A stretch of DNA of 48,424 nucleotides from an uncultured Prevotellaceae bacterium (lineage in GTDB: Bacteria; Bacteroidota; Bacteroidia; Bacteroidales; Bacteroidaceae), in the NCBI GenBank assembly GCA_900318915.1, contig ONMI01000045.1:1-48424 (forward strand). The letters run 5' to 3'. The notes below the pieces were generated by a model that was not told the DNA's origin, did no database searches, and worked only from the letters and a program-made list of their open reading frames with translations. The position numbers and the translations under genes are program-made. The number at the start of each line of letters is the position of its first letter. The stretch's first letter is position 1. Shown here in pieces: positions 16,990 through 26,085 of this stretch.

Positions 16990-19740
16990 TTAATAGGCTA
17001 TGTTGATGGTTTCGGGCAACTTGCTGCGCAGGTATTTTATCACACGCAGATAGTAGCGGGCGTCCTGCGAGGTCAGCTTGGAGGCTTCGTCGCCGAACAA
17101 CTCTTTGGCGGGAACTGTCACTTTCACACTGTCGTTCACCAATACCTGGTCTATCTGGAGGGGCTTGTCCAGTACTTGCCGCAAGAGGGGGGCTTGGGCG
17201 TTGATGTTCAGTGTGTCGCCTTTCGCTGTGCCTTCCTTGGAGGTGGTGTCGTGTACCACGGCTTTGGCGGGTTGTATCTCGATAGGGGGATTCTTGTAGT
17301 AGGCTTCGCTAAGGCTATTGAGTGAGTGGACGTCGTTCAGATTCACGTCTTTCACGGTGGTCGTGTCGATGACCACCTTGCTGATAGTTTCCCAACTGCC
17401 AAGGTCGGCTATACGCAGCAGCAGGTTCTCCTGCTGGTCGTCGGTCAGTACCAGTTGGGTGGCGGGTTCGGCTACCTTCTCGGGCCGTTGCATCAGGTGG
17501 TAGGCCAGCATGCCGCCGGCACCTACTATAAGGCCGACTGCGAGGCCGATAACCGGGTACAGCCAGGCGTGGAGGCGACGCTTTTTGTCGCTCTTGGCGC
17601 TTTTCAGGTTCTTGAATATCTGTTCTATCTCTTTTGCCATTTTGCGGTTCTGTTTTTTGTAGGTGGTGAGGAATGATTTGATGATGGGGTAGGCGTCTTC
17701 GGCCTTCTTATAGGGGGTGCGCTCTGCTTCGGTGTCTTCGCTTTTGGCGCTTTTTTTCGTGGGCCGTGAGAAGGTATCCTTCAGCTTTCGGGCGGTGGTG
17801 TCGGCGGTATCGTGACTTCCTATGTGCTCAATGCGTTTCGCAATCAGCACGGCTGCATGGGGGTAGCGGGCGTAGAACTTGCCCAACTTGGGCCAGTTGG
17901 CTATGTCGTGCACTTGGTCTGAGGGCCAGCGGACTTCGTCGCGCGGGATGTTCTTGCCGCCGAAAAGCACTTGGTTGCAGGCTTTGATGACACTGTTTAT
18001 GACGAAGTCATCCCAGGTGGTGGGCAAATCCTTGCAGGCGCTTAGCAATAGATCGCAGCGCTCGAATACGCCTTCATCGCCGCCGCTGCCACGCTGCAGT
18101 AGGGGGCGCAGTTCGTCGGCTGTCAGGCGTTGCAGCGACTCGGCTTCAAGGCTCTTGCCGCCTTCTGACTTCTTTTTCTCGCGGCGGGCCCTGTCTCGCT
18201 CGGTATGCAGCACATGGAGCACCTCGTCGATATGCTTGAAACGGATGGAGCCTACGGCTTCGTCCACCCAGCGGGCTATCAGGGCCTGGTGCTCTTCGCT
18301 CAGGTTGGACAGACCTTCGGGCTTCACGATACGGTCGGGTTTCTTAAAGGCGGAGGCGTTCACAAAGGGGCAGTGGCGCATGCAGCTCACAATGTCGCCC
18401 ATTGTCTTTAGGTCGGGAACCACATGGGTCTCGTAGAGACGGGCGAAGGCTTTGCGCACACCGGTGTTGTTCATGCGGCCCTGGGCTTCGAAAATGGTGT
18501 GCCAGCGCTCTATGCTGCCGCGGTCGGTCAGGTGTAGCCGTTCCACAAACTGGCCGGTGAGCAGCAGCTTCTGCTCTTCGTTCAGACCGCCGGCGTCGAA
18601 GAGGTAGCTGTAGCGGCGGCCTTCGCTCAGCAGGTAGTCTTTCAGAGCCTTGCCCTGCAGCAGGTATCGCTCCTCGTCGTTGTACCCCATCTGGGTGTAG
18701 AGTTGCTCGTCGAGGGTCTCAATGGGCCATTGCAGCGAGGCGCTGCGCAGCAGGTCAAAATATTGTCGGCGGGTATCGTCGTCCATCTGCTGGGCATAGC
18801 GGCGCAGGGTGTCCCAGCCGTCGGTGTGCAGGTCGCTGAGTCGGTGGCCCAGCGTCAGCCAGATGTGCCATTCATCGGCCTGCAGCTCGTCGGCGCGCTT
18901 GTTGTAAATGCTGAACGAACGCTTCATCTCGCCGTAGCTGAGCAGTTTGCCATCGGCGCCGGGCAACTGGATGGCGCCGAGGGTGGCGAGTTCTTCCCTC
19001 GACAGGGGGGCATGGCTGCTGATGGCGTCGCGCCAGGGCAGATGAAGGGCGTCGGAGGGCACCTCAAGCTTGCTGTCGCTCACATACACCACCACAAGGG
19101 CTTCGTTCAGCACGGCGCTGTAGTGCTCGTCTACACTGAAGGCGAAGGTGGCATAACGGCGCAGGTGAAGGGGCAGCTGCTCGATGGCGGCAAGAAGCAC
19201 CTGCAGCTCGGGACTTTCCAGCACGCCGTCGCAGCGGTAGGTGTCGCCTTCCACGGGCAGGGGCAGGTAGAGCGACCGGCCGGTTATCATCGCTTTCTCT
19301 ATGTGTTCCATCAGGCAGATGGCTTCGGCACTGCTGCTCTGAGGGGGCACGTCGACGTAGTGGGTGCTCTCCACACGGCCCGATGCCATGCCTTGGATGC
19401 GCGGCATCTCGCCAAGAAGTGCACGCAGGCTGTAGTTGATTTGGTTCATGTCGTCGCGGCTCACTTCATAGCCGGCGCGGAAGGGGTAGTTGCGGCCCAA
19501 AGCCACATTCACCACATGAGAGCCTTGCACATGCATGAAGAGGTATTTGTCCACATCGGCGTGGTACAGCCAGGCTACACTGGCGTAGCGGGGCGACAGC
19601 ACCGGGGGATTGTCCAGAAACAGGCCGCTCACATCGTTGGCGTGACGGCTGTAGCCGGCCGAGTAGAACAGGGTGGTGTCGCCGATGTTGTCGGGCCAGG
19701 AACCTGAGGCGAATTGGGCTATGTCTATCTTTTTTCTCAT
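16990..19740 (-). CDS. GAP1-like GTPase-associated protein with C-terminal membrane anchor
   Basis: 916 residues. The first ~350 residues resemble the N-terminal domains of GTPase-associated protein 1 (GAP1-N): an early FLDNPPVLSP segment, then PFRAGYEVSRDD. GAP1 proteins are known from NTPase-based conflict/regulatory systems with paired GTPases; the match is from memory of the family pattern and is tentative. The middle is helical and charged. One membrane segment lies at about 728-749 (VIGLAVGLIVGAGGMLAY), leaving ~165 residues outside the cytoplasm. The protein could therefore link the cytoplasmic GTPases to the periplasm. It is 18 bp downstream of the first paired GTPase gene and 13 bp upstream of the PBP-like gene. 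Confidence 0.6.
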   Translation of the reverse strand: MRKKIDIAQFASGSWPDNIGDTTLFYSAGYSRHANDVSGLFLDNPPVLSPRYASVAWLYHADVDKYLFMHVQGSHVVNVALGRNYPFRAGYEVSRDDMNQINYSLRALLGEMPRIQGMASGRVESTHYVDVPPQSSSAEAICLMEHIEKAMITGRSLYLPLPVEGDTYRCDGVLESPELQVLLAAIEQLPLHLRRYATFAFSVDEHYSAVLNEALVVVYVSDSKLEVPSDALHLPWRDAISSHAPLSREELATLGAIQLPGADGKLLSYGEMKRSFSIYNKRADELQADEWHIWLTLGHRLSDLHTDGWDTLRRYAQQMDDDTRRQYFDLLRSASLQWPIETLDEQLYTQMGYNDEERYLLQGKALKDYLLSEGRRYSYLFDAGGLNEEQKLLLTGQFVERLHLTDRGSIERWHTIFEAQGRMNNTGVRKAFARLYETHVVPDLKTMGDIVSCMRHCPFVNASAFKKPDRIVKPEGLSNLSEEHQALIARWVDEAVGSIRFKHIDEVLHVLHTERDRARREKKKSEGGKSLEAESLQRLTADELRPLLQRGSGGDEGVFERCDLLLSACKDLPTTWDDFVINSVIKACNQVLFGGKNIPRDEVRWPSDQVHDIANWPKLGKFYARYPHAAVLIAKRIEHIGSHDTADTTARKLKDTFSRPTKKSAKSEDTEAERTPYKKAEDAYPIIKSFLTTYKKQNRKMAKEIEQIFKNLKSAKSDKKRRLHAWLYPVIGLAVGLIVGAGGMLAYHLMQRPEKVAEPATQLVLTDDQQENLLLRIADLGSWETISKVVIDTTTVKDVNLNDVHSLNSLSEAYYKNPPIEIQPAKAVVHDTTSKEGTAKGDTLNINAQAPLLRQVLDKPLQIDQVLVNDSVKVTVPAKELFGDEASKLTSQDARYYLRVIKYLRSKLPETINIAY

Positions 19741-19758
19741 AGGGATAGGTGTTTTCTT

Positions 19759-21219
19759 TTACAACTTGCTTTGGGCGTATTTCAGAAGTGGGGGCCTGTT
19801 CCTCAGGCCGGAGGGGTAGAGGCCGTTCTGAAGCAGCACGTCGGTGAGCAGCTGGTAGCTGCCGAAGCAAAGGTGCTGGCTGTTGCCCTGACGGATGGTC
19901 TGGGTGAACGATTGTATATGGCTGCCTTCTGTGCAGTAGAAGCGGGTCACGTCGTCGGGGTCGCTCGTGTATATGCGCAGATGGCTGTCGATGGGGGTCG
20001 AGGTGAGGTAGACGTGGGGGGGAAGGTAAGAGTCGGGAGCACTGCTCAGCTCAAACACGCTCTTTGTGCCTCGCAGCTGGTGAAACTGGCGTCCCAGCCA
20101 GTTGTGGCTCACCGAGGCGTTGAGCAGATGCCAGAAGGCGTTGCCGATGCCGGTACCGGTCGACTGGAGGATGTGGCGGCGCCATTCGTCGGGCAGATAG
20201 AGGCCTTCGGGCGCTGGCTGACTGGTGCGCAGCAGTGGGGCCAGCAGGCTTACCACATCGCTGTACAGGGTGTTGCGGAGCGAGGGCTTGCGGGCCAGTT
20301 GGGGGGCTTGGCTGCTGTCACTGAAGGGGGCGTAGCTGCCCAGCAGCAGGTCGGCACCGCGGAAGGCCAGGTATACGTTTGGGTTGTGGCGCTTGGTCAG
20401 GTCCATGTAACTGGCCACGGCTTCCGTCAGACTGCCGGCACTGTGGGGGTCGGTCAGCTTGTCGCAGATGATGATGTCGGTGGCTTCCTCGCAGAAGTGG
20501 AGGGGGTAGAAGTAATGAAGCACTTGGTTGGCCTTGTAGTCGTCAAGGTCCAGATGGCCTTGCTGTGTAATCATACTCCAGCACTGCTCCAGGGTGAGAA
20601 GCACCGAGTCGGTGTAGAGCTCGGTAAGATGGTGAAGCAGATACCGGCCGCTTACCGTCTTTTGGCGTTGAAGGGTGTACTGGCCTTCCTGAAGCTCCGA
20701 GGCTATGTTCTCCCACTGCAGATAGTTGCCGTGGCGGTGGCGCGCCAGGGCCTTCACAGGGGTGTGCTGGGTGATGTCGAAACCGGGGGGCACGATGAGA
20801 CGCAACAGGTGACCGGAGGGCGAACGCCATTCTTGCAGCCAGAAAAGACCTTTCCCCTTGCGCTCTATGTGGCGCTTCAGCTCGAAATAGTCGCGAAGAT
20901 GGGTGTTGCTCAGGTCGAAAACCTCGCCGGGGATGTTCAGAAAGTCTACGGCCAGCCGGCAGCCGAAGCGACCGTGGCGCAGGTGGGCGCCATAGTGGCT
21001 CTCGGGACGGCAGGCATAGCGCTCCGTACCGCGCATGCCGCCCGTAGCGTTGTTGAAGGTGTCGTAGAAATAGGCACCGAAACTGCTGTGGGGGTAGCTC
21101 AGCGGCAACTCCTCAGGGTGATAGCCCAAAAGCTCGAAGGCGTGGATCATGTCGTAGAGCAGATAGCTCTTGCCGCTCGAGCGGGCGCCTATAACGGCTA
21201 TGCGTATGCGTTTCACCAT
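19759..21219 (-). CDS. P-loop GTPase of a paired ('double') GTPase system, copy 1
   Basis: 486 residues, cytoplasmic, no membrane segment. The Walker A/G1 motif GARSSGKS is at 11-18, and a switch II-like DFLNIPGE follows at about 92-99. It shares blocks with its neighbour at 21226: YACRP followed by HYGAH, ATDIIICDK, NVYLAFRGADLL, PHVYLTSTPI and CFGSYQLLTDVL, so the two are paralogues. A classical NKxD is not obvious. The pairing and the adjacent GAP1-like gene suggest the DO-GTPase (double GTPase) type. The gap to copy 2 is 6 bp. Its role is probably nucleotide-driven control of the membrane partners (inference). Confidence 0.72.
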   Translation of the reverse strand: MVKRIRIAVIGARSSGKSYLLYDMIHAFELLGYHPEELPLSYPHSSFGAYFYDTFNNATGGMRGTERYACRPESHYGAHLRHGRFGCRLAVDFLNIPGEVFDLSNTHLRDYFELKRHIERKGKGLFWLQEWRSPSGHLLRLIVPPGFDITQHTPVKALARHRHGNYLQWENIASELQEGQYTLQRQKTVSGRYLLHHLTELYTDSVLLTLEQCWSMITQQGHLDLDDYKANQVLHYFYPLHFCEEATDIIICDKLTDPHSAGSLTEAVASYMDLTKRHNPNVYLAFRGADLLLGSYAPFSDSSQAPQLARKPSLRNTLYSDVVSLLAPLLRTSQPAPEGLYLPDEWRRHILQSTGTGIGNAFWHLLNASVSHNWLGRQFHQLRGTKSVFELSSAPDSYLPPHVYLTSTPIDSHLRIYTSDPDDVTRFYCTEGSHIQSFTQTIRQGNSQHLCFGSYQLLTDVLLQNGLYPSGLRNRPPLLKYAQSKL

Positions 21220-21225
21220 CGTTCT

Positions 21226-22881
21226 CTATGCTTGGTCTTCAAGTATCGTCAGCAGCGAGCCCATGTAGAAGTCGCCCAATTTGTGCTGGGTCAGCAGGTC
21301 CATGCACAGCTGGTAGCTGCCGAAGCAGGCGTGGCTGAACTGCTCGTAGAAAAGGCGGGTCTGGCCGTCGGCTACCCGGCGGAAGTCGGGGGCAAGATCG
21401 TTGCCGATGATATAGTTCTCGTAGATGTCGAAATCTTCAGTGATGGGGGTGCAGGTGAAGTACACATGGGGCACTATCTTGTCGCGGGCGGTGCTGCCGC
21501 TGCTGGCTATGTAGCCGGTCTTCAGCAGAATGCGGCGGAACGATTGGCCCTGGCTGCCCAGACGGGAGTTGATATGCTGGCGCAGGTCGCTGCCCATGTA
21601 TATCTGTCCGTCGCTGCCATCAAAGTCTATCAGGGCGTTCTTCAGTTTCTCTACATCGCTCTGTATCAGTTCGGACCGTTTTTCTATTGGTAGCCCTATC
21701 CAGTCGCCAAACTCTTCGTCGGGTATTACCAGATTGCTGTCCAGGTAGTGAAGCAGCGAGTAGTTGAAGAGAGAGTAAATCACGTTGCGGCGCTGTTCGT
21801 CGTTCATGCCGGCCTGCAGCTCGTTGTAAAGCTGCTTGTAGGCAGCTTCTTTCTTTATCAGCAGGAAGTCTACATTGCGGAAGGCCAGGTAGACGTTCAC
21901 CTGGTGGCTGTTGTCGCTCTCTTCAAGGAACGAGTCGAGGCCCTCGGCTAGGTCGCCGAAGAGCATCTCGTCGTTGTTCGTGTTCGTCTCTTTCGTGATG
22001 AAGATACGGTCGCACATCACAATGTCGGTGGCTTGCGAGCAGTAGTGCAGAAAGGTGAAGCTGCGGTCGTAGCCGAGGGCATCGAAGTCGGTGGCGTCGA
22101 AATCGATGCCTTTCAGCTGGTTCTTCTCTATAAGGTCGCGGATGCTGCGTATCACCGAGTCGGTGTCGTACTCGAAAAAGTTTTTCAGCAGTTTCTTGCC
22201 GCTGATGCGGCGCTCCGAACCGGCACAGCGCACATAGCCGCCGCTCTTCAGCTCAGCAAATATTTCATTCCACTGCATGTACCTGAGTTTCAGATTCTTC
22301 TCGTCGGTCACTGCGGTCGAGGCACGGTCTTCGTCGGTGGCGGTGCAGGCTTTCGTGGGCTCCACAATGTAGCGTATGTCGCCGGCATCGGTGTGCCAGG
22401 TACTCACAGTGAAGTGACCGTGAAGCTGGCTTATCAGGTCCTTCAGAGTCAGATAGGCTTGCAGGCGCGACGGACGGAGGGGGGAGGGCTTGGCAAAAGT
22501 CTCACCGGGGATGTTCAGAAAACTCAGGTCGTACTTGTCGCCGCTCGCGTTCTTGTGAACCACATGGGCGCCGTAGTGATTGTTCGGACGGCAGGCGTAT
22601 AGCGGGGTTCGGCCGTGACCGCCGGTCTCGTCGGGCGAGTAGTTGGCGAAGTTCTTGTAGCTCTGGAGCTCGGTGTCAAGGGGGTAAAACACGCCCGACA
22701 TGCTCGTGAGTGTCTTCAGTATGTCGCGAAGCAGAAAACTCTTACCGCTCGATGCGGTGCCTACAACGGCCAGACGGATGCGCTTACGATTCATCCTGTG
22801 AAGCTTGGCCTTTATCACCTGGCGCATACGGCGCAGGTGGGTCGACGAGAAGAGATACTGCAGTTTGCTGATTGGATTCAT
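21226..22881 (-). CDS. P-loop GTPase of a paired ('double') GTPase system, copy 2
   Basis: 551 residues. Walker A motif GTASSGKS at 41-48 and a switch II-like block LSFLNIPGE at about 119-127. It is paralogous to copy 1 with the same conserved blocks (ATDIVMCDR, NVYLAFRNVDFLL, PHVYFTCTPI, CFGSYQLCMDLL). It is longer at the N-terminus by ~29 basic residues; an alternative start at MNRKRIRLAVVG (22794) would align exactly with copy 1. The two paralogues may form an obligate heterodimer. It lies 26 bp downstream of the SEDS-like membrane gene. Confidence 0.72.
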   Translation of the reverse strand: MNPISKLQYLFSSTHLRRMRQVIKAKLHRMNRKRIRLAVVGTASSGKSFLLRDILKTLTSMSGVFYPLDTELQSYKNFANYSPDETGGHGRTPLYACRPNNHYGAHVVHKNASGDKYDLSFLNIPGETFAKPSPLRPSRLQAYLTLKDLISQLHGHFTVSTWHTDAGDIRYIVEPTKACTATDEDRASTAVTDEKNLKLRYMQWNEIFAELKSGGYVRCAGSERRISGKKLLKNFFEYDTDSVIRSIRDLIEKNQLKGIDFDATDFDALGYDRSFTFLHYCSQATDIVMCDRIFITKETNTNNDEMLFGDLAEGLDSFLEESDNSHQVNVYLAFRNVDFLLIKKEAAYKQLYNELQAGMNDEQRRNVIYSLFNYSLLHYLDSNLVIPDEEFGDWIGLPIEKRSELIQSDVEKLKNALIDFDGSDGQIYMGSDLRQHINSRLGSQGQSFRRILLKTGYIASSGSTARDKIVPHVYFTCTPITEDFDIYENYIIGNDLAPDFRRVADGQTRLFYEQFSHACFGSYQLCMDLLTQHKLGDFYMGSLLTILEDQA

Positions 22882-22907
22882 ATGCGTTTGATTTTAATAG
22901 GAAATAC

Positions 22908-25900
22908 CTATATGCTGAATGATTGTTTCTTACGGCAGGTCATCGCGGCCATGAAGGCCAGAAGGATGGCGCTCTCAAGGGCTTCGCCTACAGCGTCTAC
23001 ACCCAGGCCGGGATTCAGACGCCCCGTGTAGGGCAGACCGTCGATATAGGAGAGGTAGATGTAGAAACTGGTGCCTACCCACATAAACATGGCCAGTAGG
23101 CGCCATTGCATGGCTTTCGTGAGCTGGGGGCGCAGACTGTCTACATACGACAGACTGTACTGCATCACCAGCCAGATGAGCAGGAAGAGCAACAGGAAAA
23201 AGACCAGCGTGGTGGGCACGGTGCCGTAGGCGCCGAAGAAGGCGGCGGGGGCACTCAGGTCGTTGAGCACCACGGGCGATTGGCCCGTGCTGATGGAGGG
23301 GTGCAGGAAGTGTATGTCGTTCGACAGCGGGTCGTCGGTAGAACGCTCCTGCATATAGTGGCTCATGATGACCATAAACTCGGCGTCGCTCTCGTTGTAG
23401 CGGTAGCCGTTGCGTTCCAGGTCTTCAAAGTTCGAGTAGAGCAGCACACGGCGGGTCAGACGGTTGTAGTCCACCTTGTCAGGACTGAAAATCATGCTGC
23501 ACAACAGGGGCAGGGTCAGTACCATGGCGGCCACGAAGATGAGCAGGCGGTTCACCCACTTCCTCTCTCTGCTCGCTTCGCGCTTCACATCGCCCGAAAA
23601 GGCGCGCGGACGCTCCAGCAGGAAGTAGAAGCTCACCAGGCACATCACAAAGCCCAGATAGTTGGTCATGTAGCCGTTGTCGCCCACCATGGCTCCGCAG
23701 ATGTAGGCGCCGGTGATGAAGAACATCTCGCTGAACAGGGTATGGCGTGACTTGCCGTCTTTTTCTATCTTCACCTGTGAGAGAGCATGGGTCATGCCCA
23801 GTATCACCAAGAGGGTGATGAAGGCGGTGCCGAAGTTGCCGAAACGGTTGCCAATCAAGGCCAGTACGACGAGCAGCAGCATGTGTCCGGGGAAGAGTAT
23901 CTTCAGAGCGCCTGTAAGGGCGTCGTGCACAAAGTCGAACAGCACCACCACAAGTGCCAAAGCCAGGGCCATCACCATCACTACCTTGCTCCAACCGATG
24001 ATGGCCAGGGCAAGGAAGGCTCCGACAAGGAGCAGCAGGGCCAAGGGCACACGGCGCGGACAACCCTTTAGGTAGCGCAACACCTTGTTGTCCGATGGCT
24101 TCACAGCAAGCTCCTTGGGGGTAGGCAGCTGGGCATTGCGGTGCCAGAAACGGCCCACTTTGCCGCTCACTTTCTCCGACCAGCGGCCCCATTTTGCGAA
24201 GAGCTGGTCAAAGTGTTTGGAGATGGGATGCCAGCCCACATTCAGAACGGCCCATACCAAAAGCACGCCCACCTCGGTGAAGAGCAGGGCATAGACCACG
24301 CTGCGGTGGGTGTCGTTGATGCCGTAGGCATCGAGCCACTTCCAGGGCCAGGGGCTGTACACTTCGCCTTCGAAGTAGGAGAGCAGTGTATGCTGACTCA
24401 CGGCGGGGTCGAGCAGAAAGAAGAAAGCGCCGGCCAGACCGCCGCACAGCAGGGTGCATACGGCCCACAGTATCCAGCGGCCGGTGCCGCGGGCGGGCTT
24501 GCTGTGTATGTGGAGCAGGGGACTGTTGATGAGCATCGCCAGACTGAAGAAGAGCAGCAGCATAAGTGCCGACGCCACAGGGGTGATGCCGGTGAGCTTT
24601 TCAAAGTAGGGGTAGGTGTAGCTCAGCTTCAGGGTGATGAGGGTCTTGCACACACAGTAGCACATGCCGGCCGTGAGGAGCATCGACAGATAGGCGGGGT
24701 AGTGGCTCACTTGCTTCTGGTTGTAGAGGGTGCGTACCTGGCGGCCCGATACGCGCAGCGGACTGCCGGGAATCCATATCAGAAGGAGAAGCACGAAGTA
24801 GGTGAGCAGACTGAGCCATAGGTGGCTGAGCACATAGCCGCCGTTGATGTAGCCGGAGCGGCAGTGCAGACGGTCAGAGCCTGATTGCAGTGTGGTGCGC
24901 TGGAGCGTCGGCACAAGGGCGGTGGGCAGGAAAGAGGTCTTGTCGTTCCGCACCAGTGTGGTGTGACGGTTGTTGTCGCTCAGCACGATGCTGTCGCCGC
25001 CGTGAAAGAGCTCGATGTTGCACAGGTCGAAGTTGATGGCGCCGGAGAAGGCGGGCAGATAGAGGTCGCTCTTGGTGGGATACGACCGGTTGTCTTGCTT
25101 CAGCGTGATGATGCCGCTCGACGACTCGCTCTTCTTGCGCAGCGAATCCACGGAGCCTACATAGGTCACCGGACGGGGGAACCGGAGTGTCAGGTTGCCT
25201 TTGTCATGGCTTATCATCACATGCCCGGCTCCCCAACTGGTCAGTTTCACCGTGGGTTTCATCACATAGTTCACGCCGCCTATGTCGAAGTAGCCGCTCT
25301 CGCCGCCGCTGTCCATGTAGCAGTTGTCGGCCACACTGAAAAATTGCACCTTGCAGTGACCGGAGTGAGCGCCGTCATGGCTGGCTGTGCCGCGGCGGGC
25401 GTAATGGTAGGTGGAGTCGCCGTCGGTCAGCTGGGTCAGCTCGTCCAATATCACGAGCACGATGCTGCCGTCGTTGTTCTCAAGGAAGGAGCGCACATCG
25501 TGTTTCTGCAACTGGGCCATGAGCAACAGACTGTCGGCATGGCTCACACTGTCTGTCTGCAGTTGGTGGCGCACGGCGAAATGCCGCAGCTGCACGTCCT
25601 TCTGCCGCTTGAATTGACGCCAGTCTTGCCATATCTCTGCGCCTGTGAAGGTGAGCTGTTTCGTTTGTCCTTCACCGAGGGGCAACCGCAGCTGTATCAG
25701 CTGCGATTCGTCGTCGCGGATGGTATGCTTGTTGGGGTTGTCGTTGTTTATCTTGAAGTATTGCAGCGAGTCGTGATATTGCTCGTTCACTTCCCAGGTG
25801 AAGGTGCCGTCGGCGTAGCTTATCTTCAGATAGTCGTGGGGAACGCCTTGCATGCTCACACCGCTGTTCTCGCCCACCGTCACAGTGTGGGTGTCGCCCA

Positions 25901-26075
25901 GCTCCACCGCATCGATGGTGAACACGAGTTTCTTGTCTATACGTAGCACCATGAAGCAGCATAGCACCAGTACGACGACAGTCAGCACCAACGCCACCAG
26001 TGTGGCGGTGGGACCGCTCGAGTCTTTATAGCTCACAAGGCTAAGCTTGTTCAGTAGTTGACTTATCAGTTTCAT
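22908..26075 (-). CDS. Large membrane protein with a SEDS (RodA/FtsW)-like C-terminal domain
   Basis: 1055 residues. One membrane segment at about 23-44, then ~350 extracytoplasmic residues (45-400) of unknown beta-rich type, then many membrane segments. The last ~380 residues look like a SEDS glycan polymerase: NFGTAFITLLVILGM (cf. the DLGTALVLLLI type), then NDLSAPAAFFGAYG at ~938 (cf. the TDFIFAxxxEELG loop, Asp939 in the place of the conserved Asp), then a hydrophobic segment, then GLPYTGRLNPGLG at ~1013 (cf. the LPVTGIPLPFxSYGG type). SEDS proteins polymerise lipid II with a class B PBP partner, and a PBP-like protein is encoded four genes downstream. The match is remote and from motif reading; SYGG itself is not preserved. 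An alternative is a distinct multipass family sharing this pattern. Confidence 0.6.
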   Translation of the reverse strand: MKLISQLLNKLSLVSYKDSSGPTATLVALVLTVVVLVLCCFMVLRIDKKLVFTIDAVELGDTHTVTVGENSGVSMQGVPHDYLKISYADGTFTWEVNEQYHDSLQYFKINNDNPNKHTIRDDESQLIQLRLPLGEGQTKQLTFTGAEIWQDWRQFKRQKDVQLRHFAVRHQLQTDSVSHADSLLLMAQLQKHDVRSFLENNDGSIVLVILDELTQLTDGDSTYHYARRGTASHDGAHSGHCKVQFFSVADNCYMDSGGESGYFDIGGVNYVMKPTVKLTSWGAGHVMISHDKGNLTLRFPRPVTYVGSVDSLRKKSESSSGIITLKQDNRSYPTKSDLYLPAFSGAINFDLCNIELFHGGDSIVLSDNNRHTTLVRNDKTSFLPTALVPTLQRTTLQSGSDRLHCRSGYINGGYVLSHLWLSLLTYFVLLLLIWIPGSPLRVSGRQVRTLYNQKQVSHYPAYLSMLLTAGMCYCVCKTLITLKLSYTYPYFEKLTGITPVASALMLLLFFSLAMLINSPLLHIHSKPARGTGRWILWAVCTLLCGGLAGAFFFLLDPAVSQHTLLSYFEGEVYSPWPWKWLDAYGINDTHRSVVYALLFTEVGVLLVWAVLNVGWHPISKHFDQLFAKWGRWSEKVSGKVGRFWHRNAQLPTPKELAVKPSDNKVLRYLKGCPRRVPLALLLLVGAFLALAIIGWSKVVMVMALALALVVVLFDFVHDALTGALKILFPGHMLLLVVLALIGNRFGNFGTAFITLLVILGMTHALSQVKIEKDGKSRHTLFSEMFFITGAYICGAMVGDNGYMTNYLGFVMCLVSFYFLLERPRAFSGDVKREASRERKWVNRLLIFVAAMVLTLPLLCSMIFSPDKVDYNRLTRRVLLYSNFEDLERNGYRYNESDAEFMVIMSHYMQERSTDDPLSNDIHFLHPSISTGQSPVVLNDLSAPAAFFGAYGTVPTTLVFFLLLFLLIWLVMQYSLSYVDSLRPQLTKAMQWRLLAMFMWVGTSFYIYLSYIDGLPYTGRLNPGLGVDAVGEALESAILLAFMAAMTCRKKQSFSI

Positions 26076-26085
26076 TTTTAGAGGG

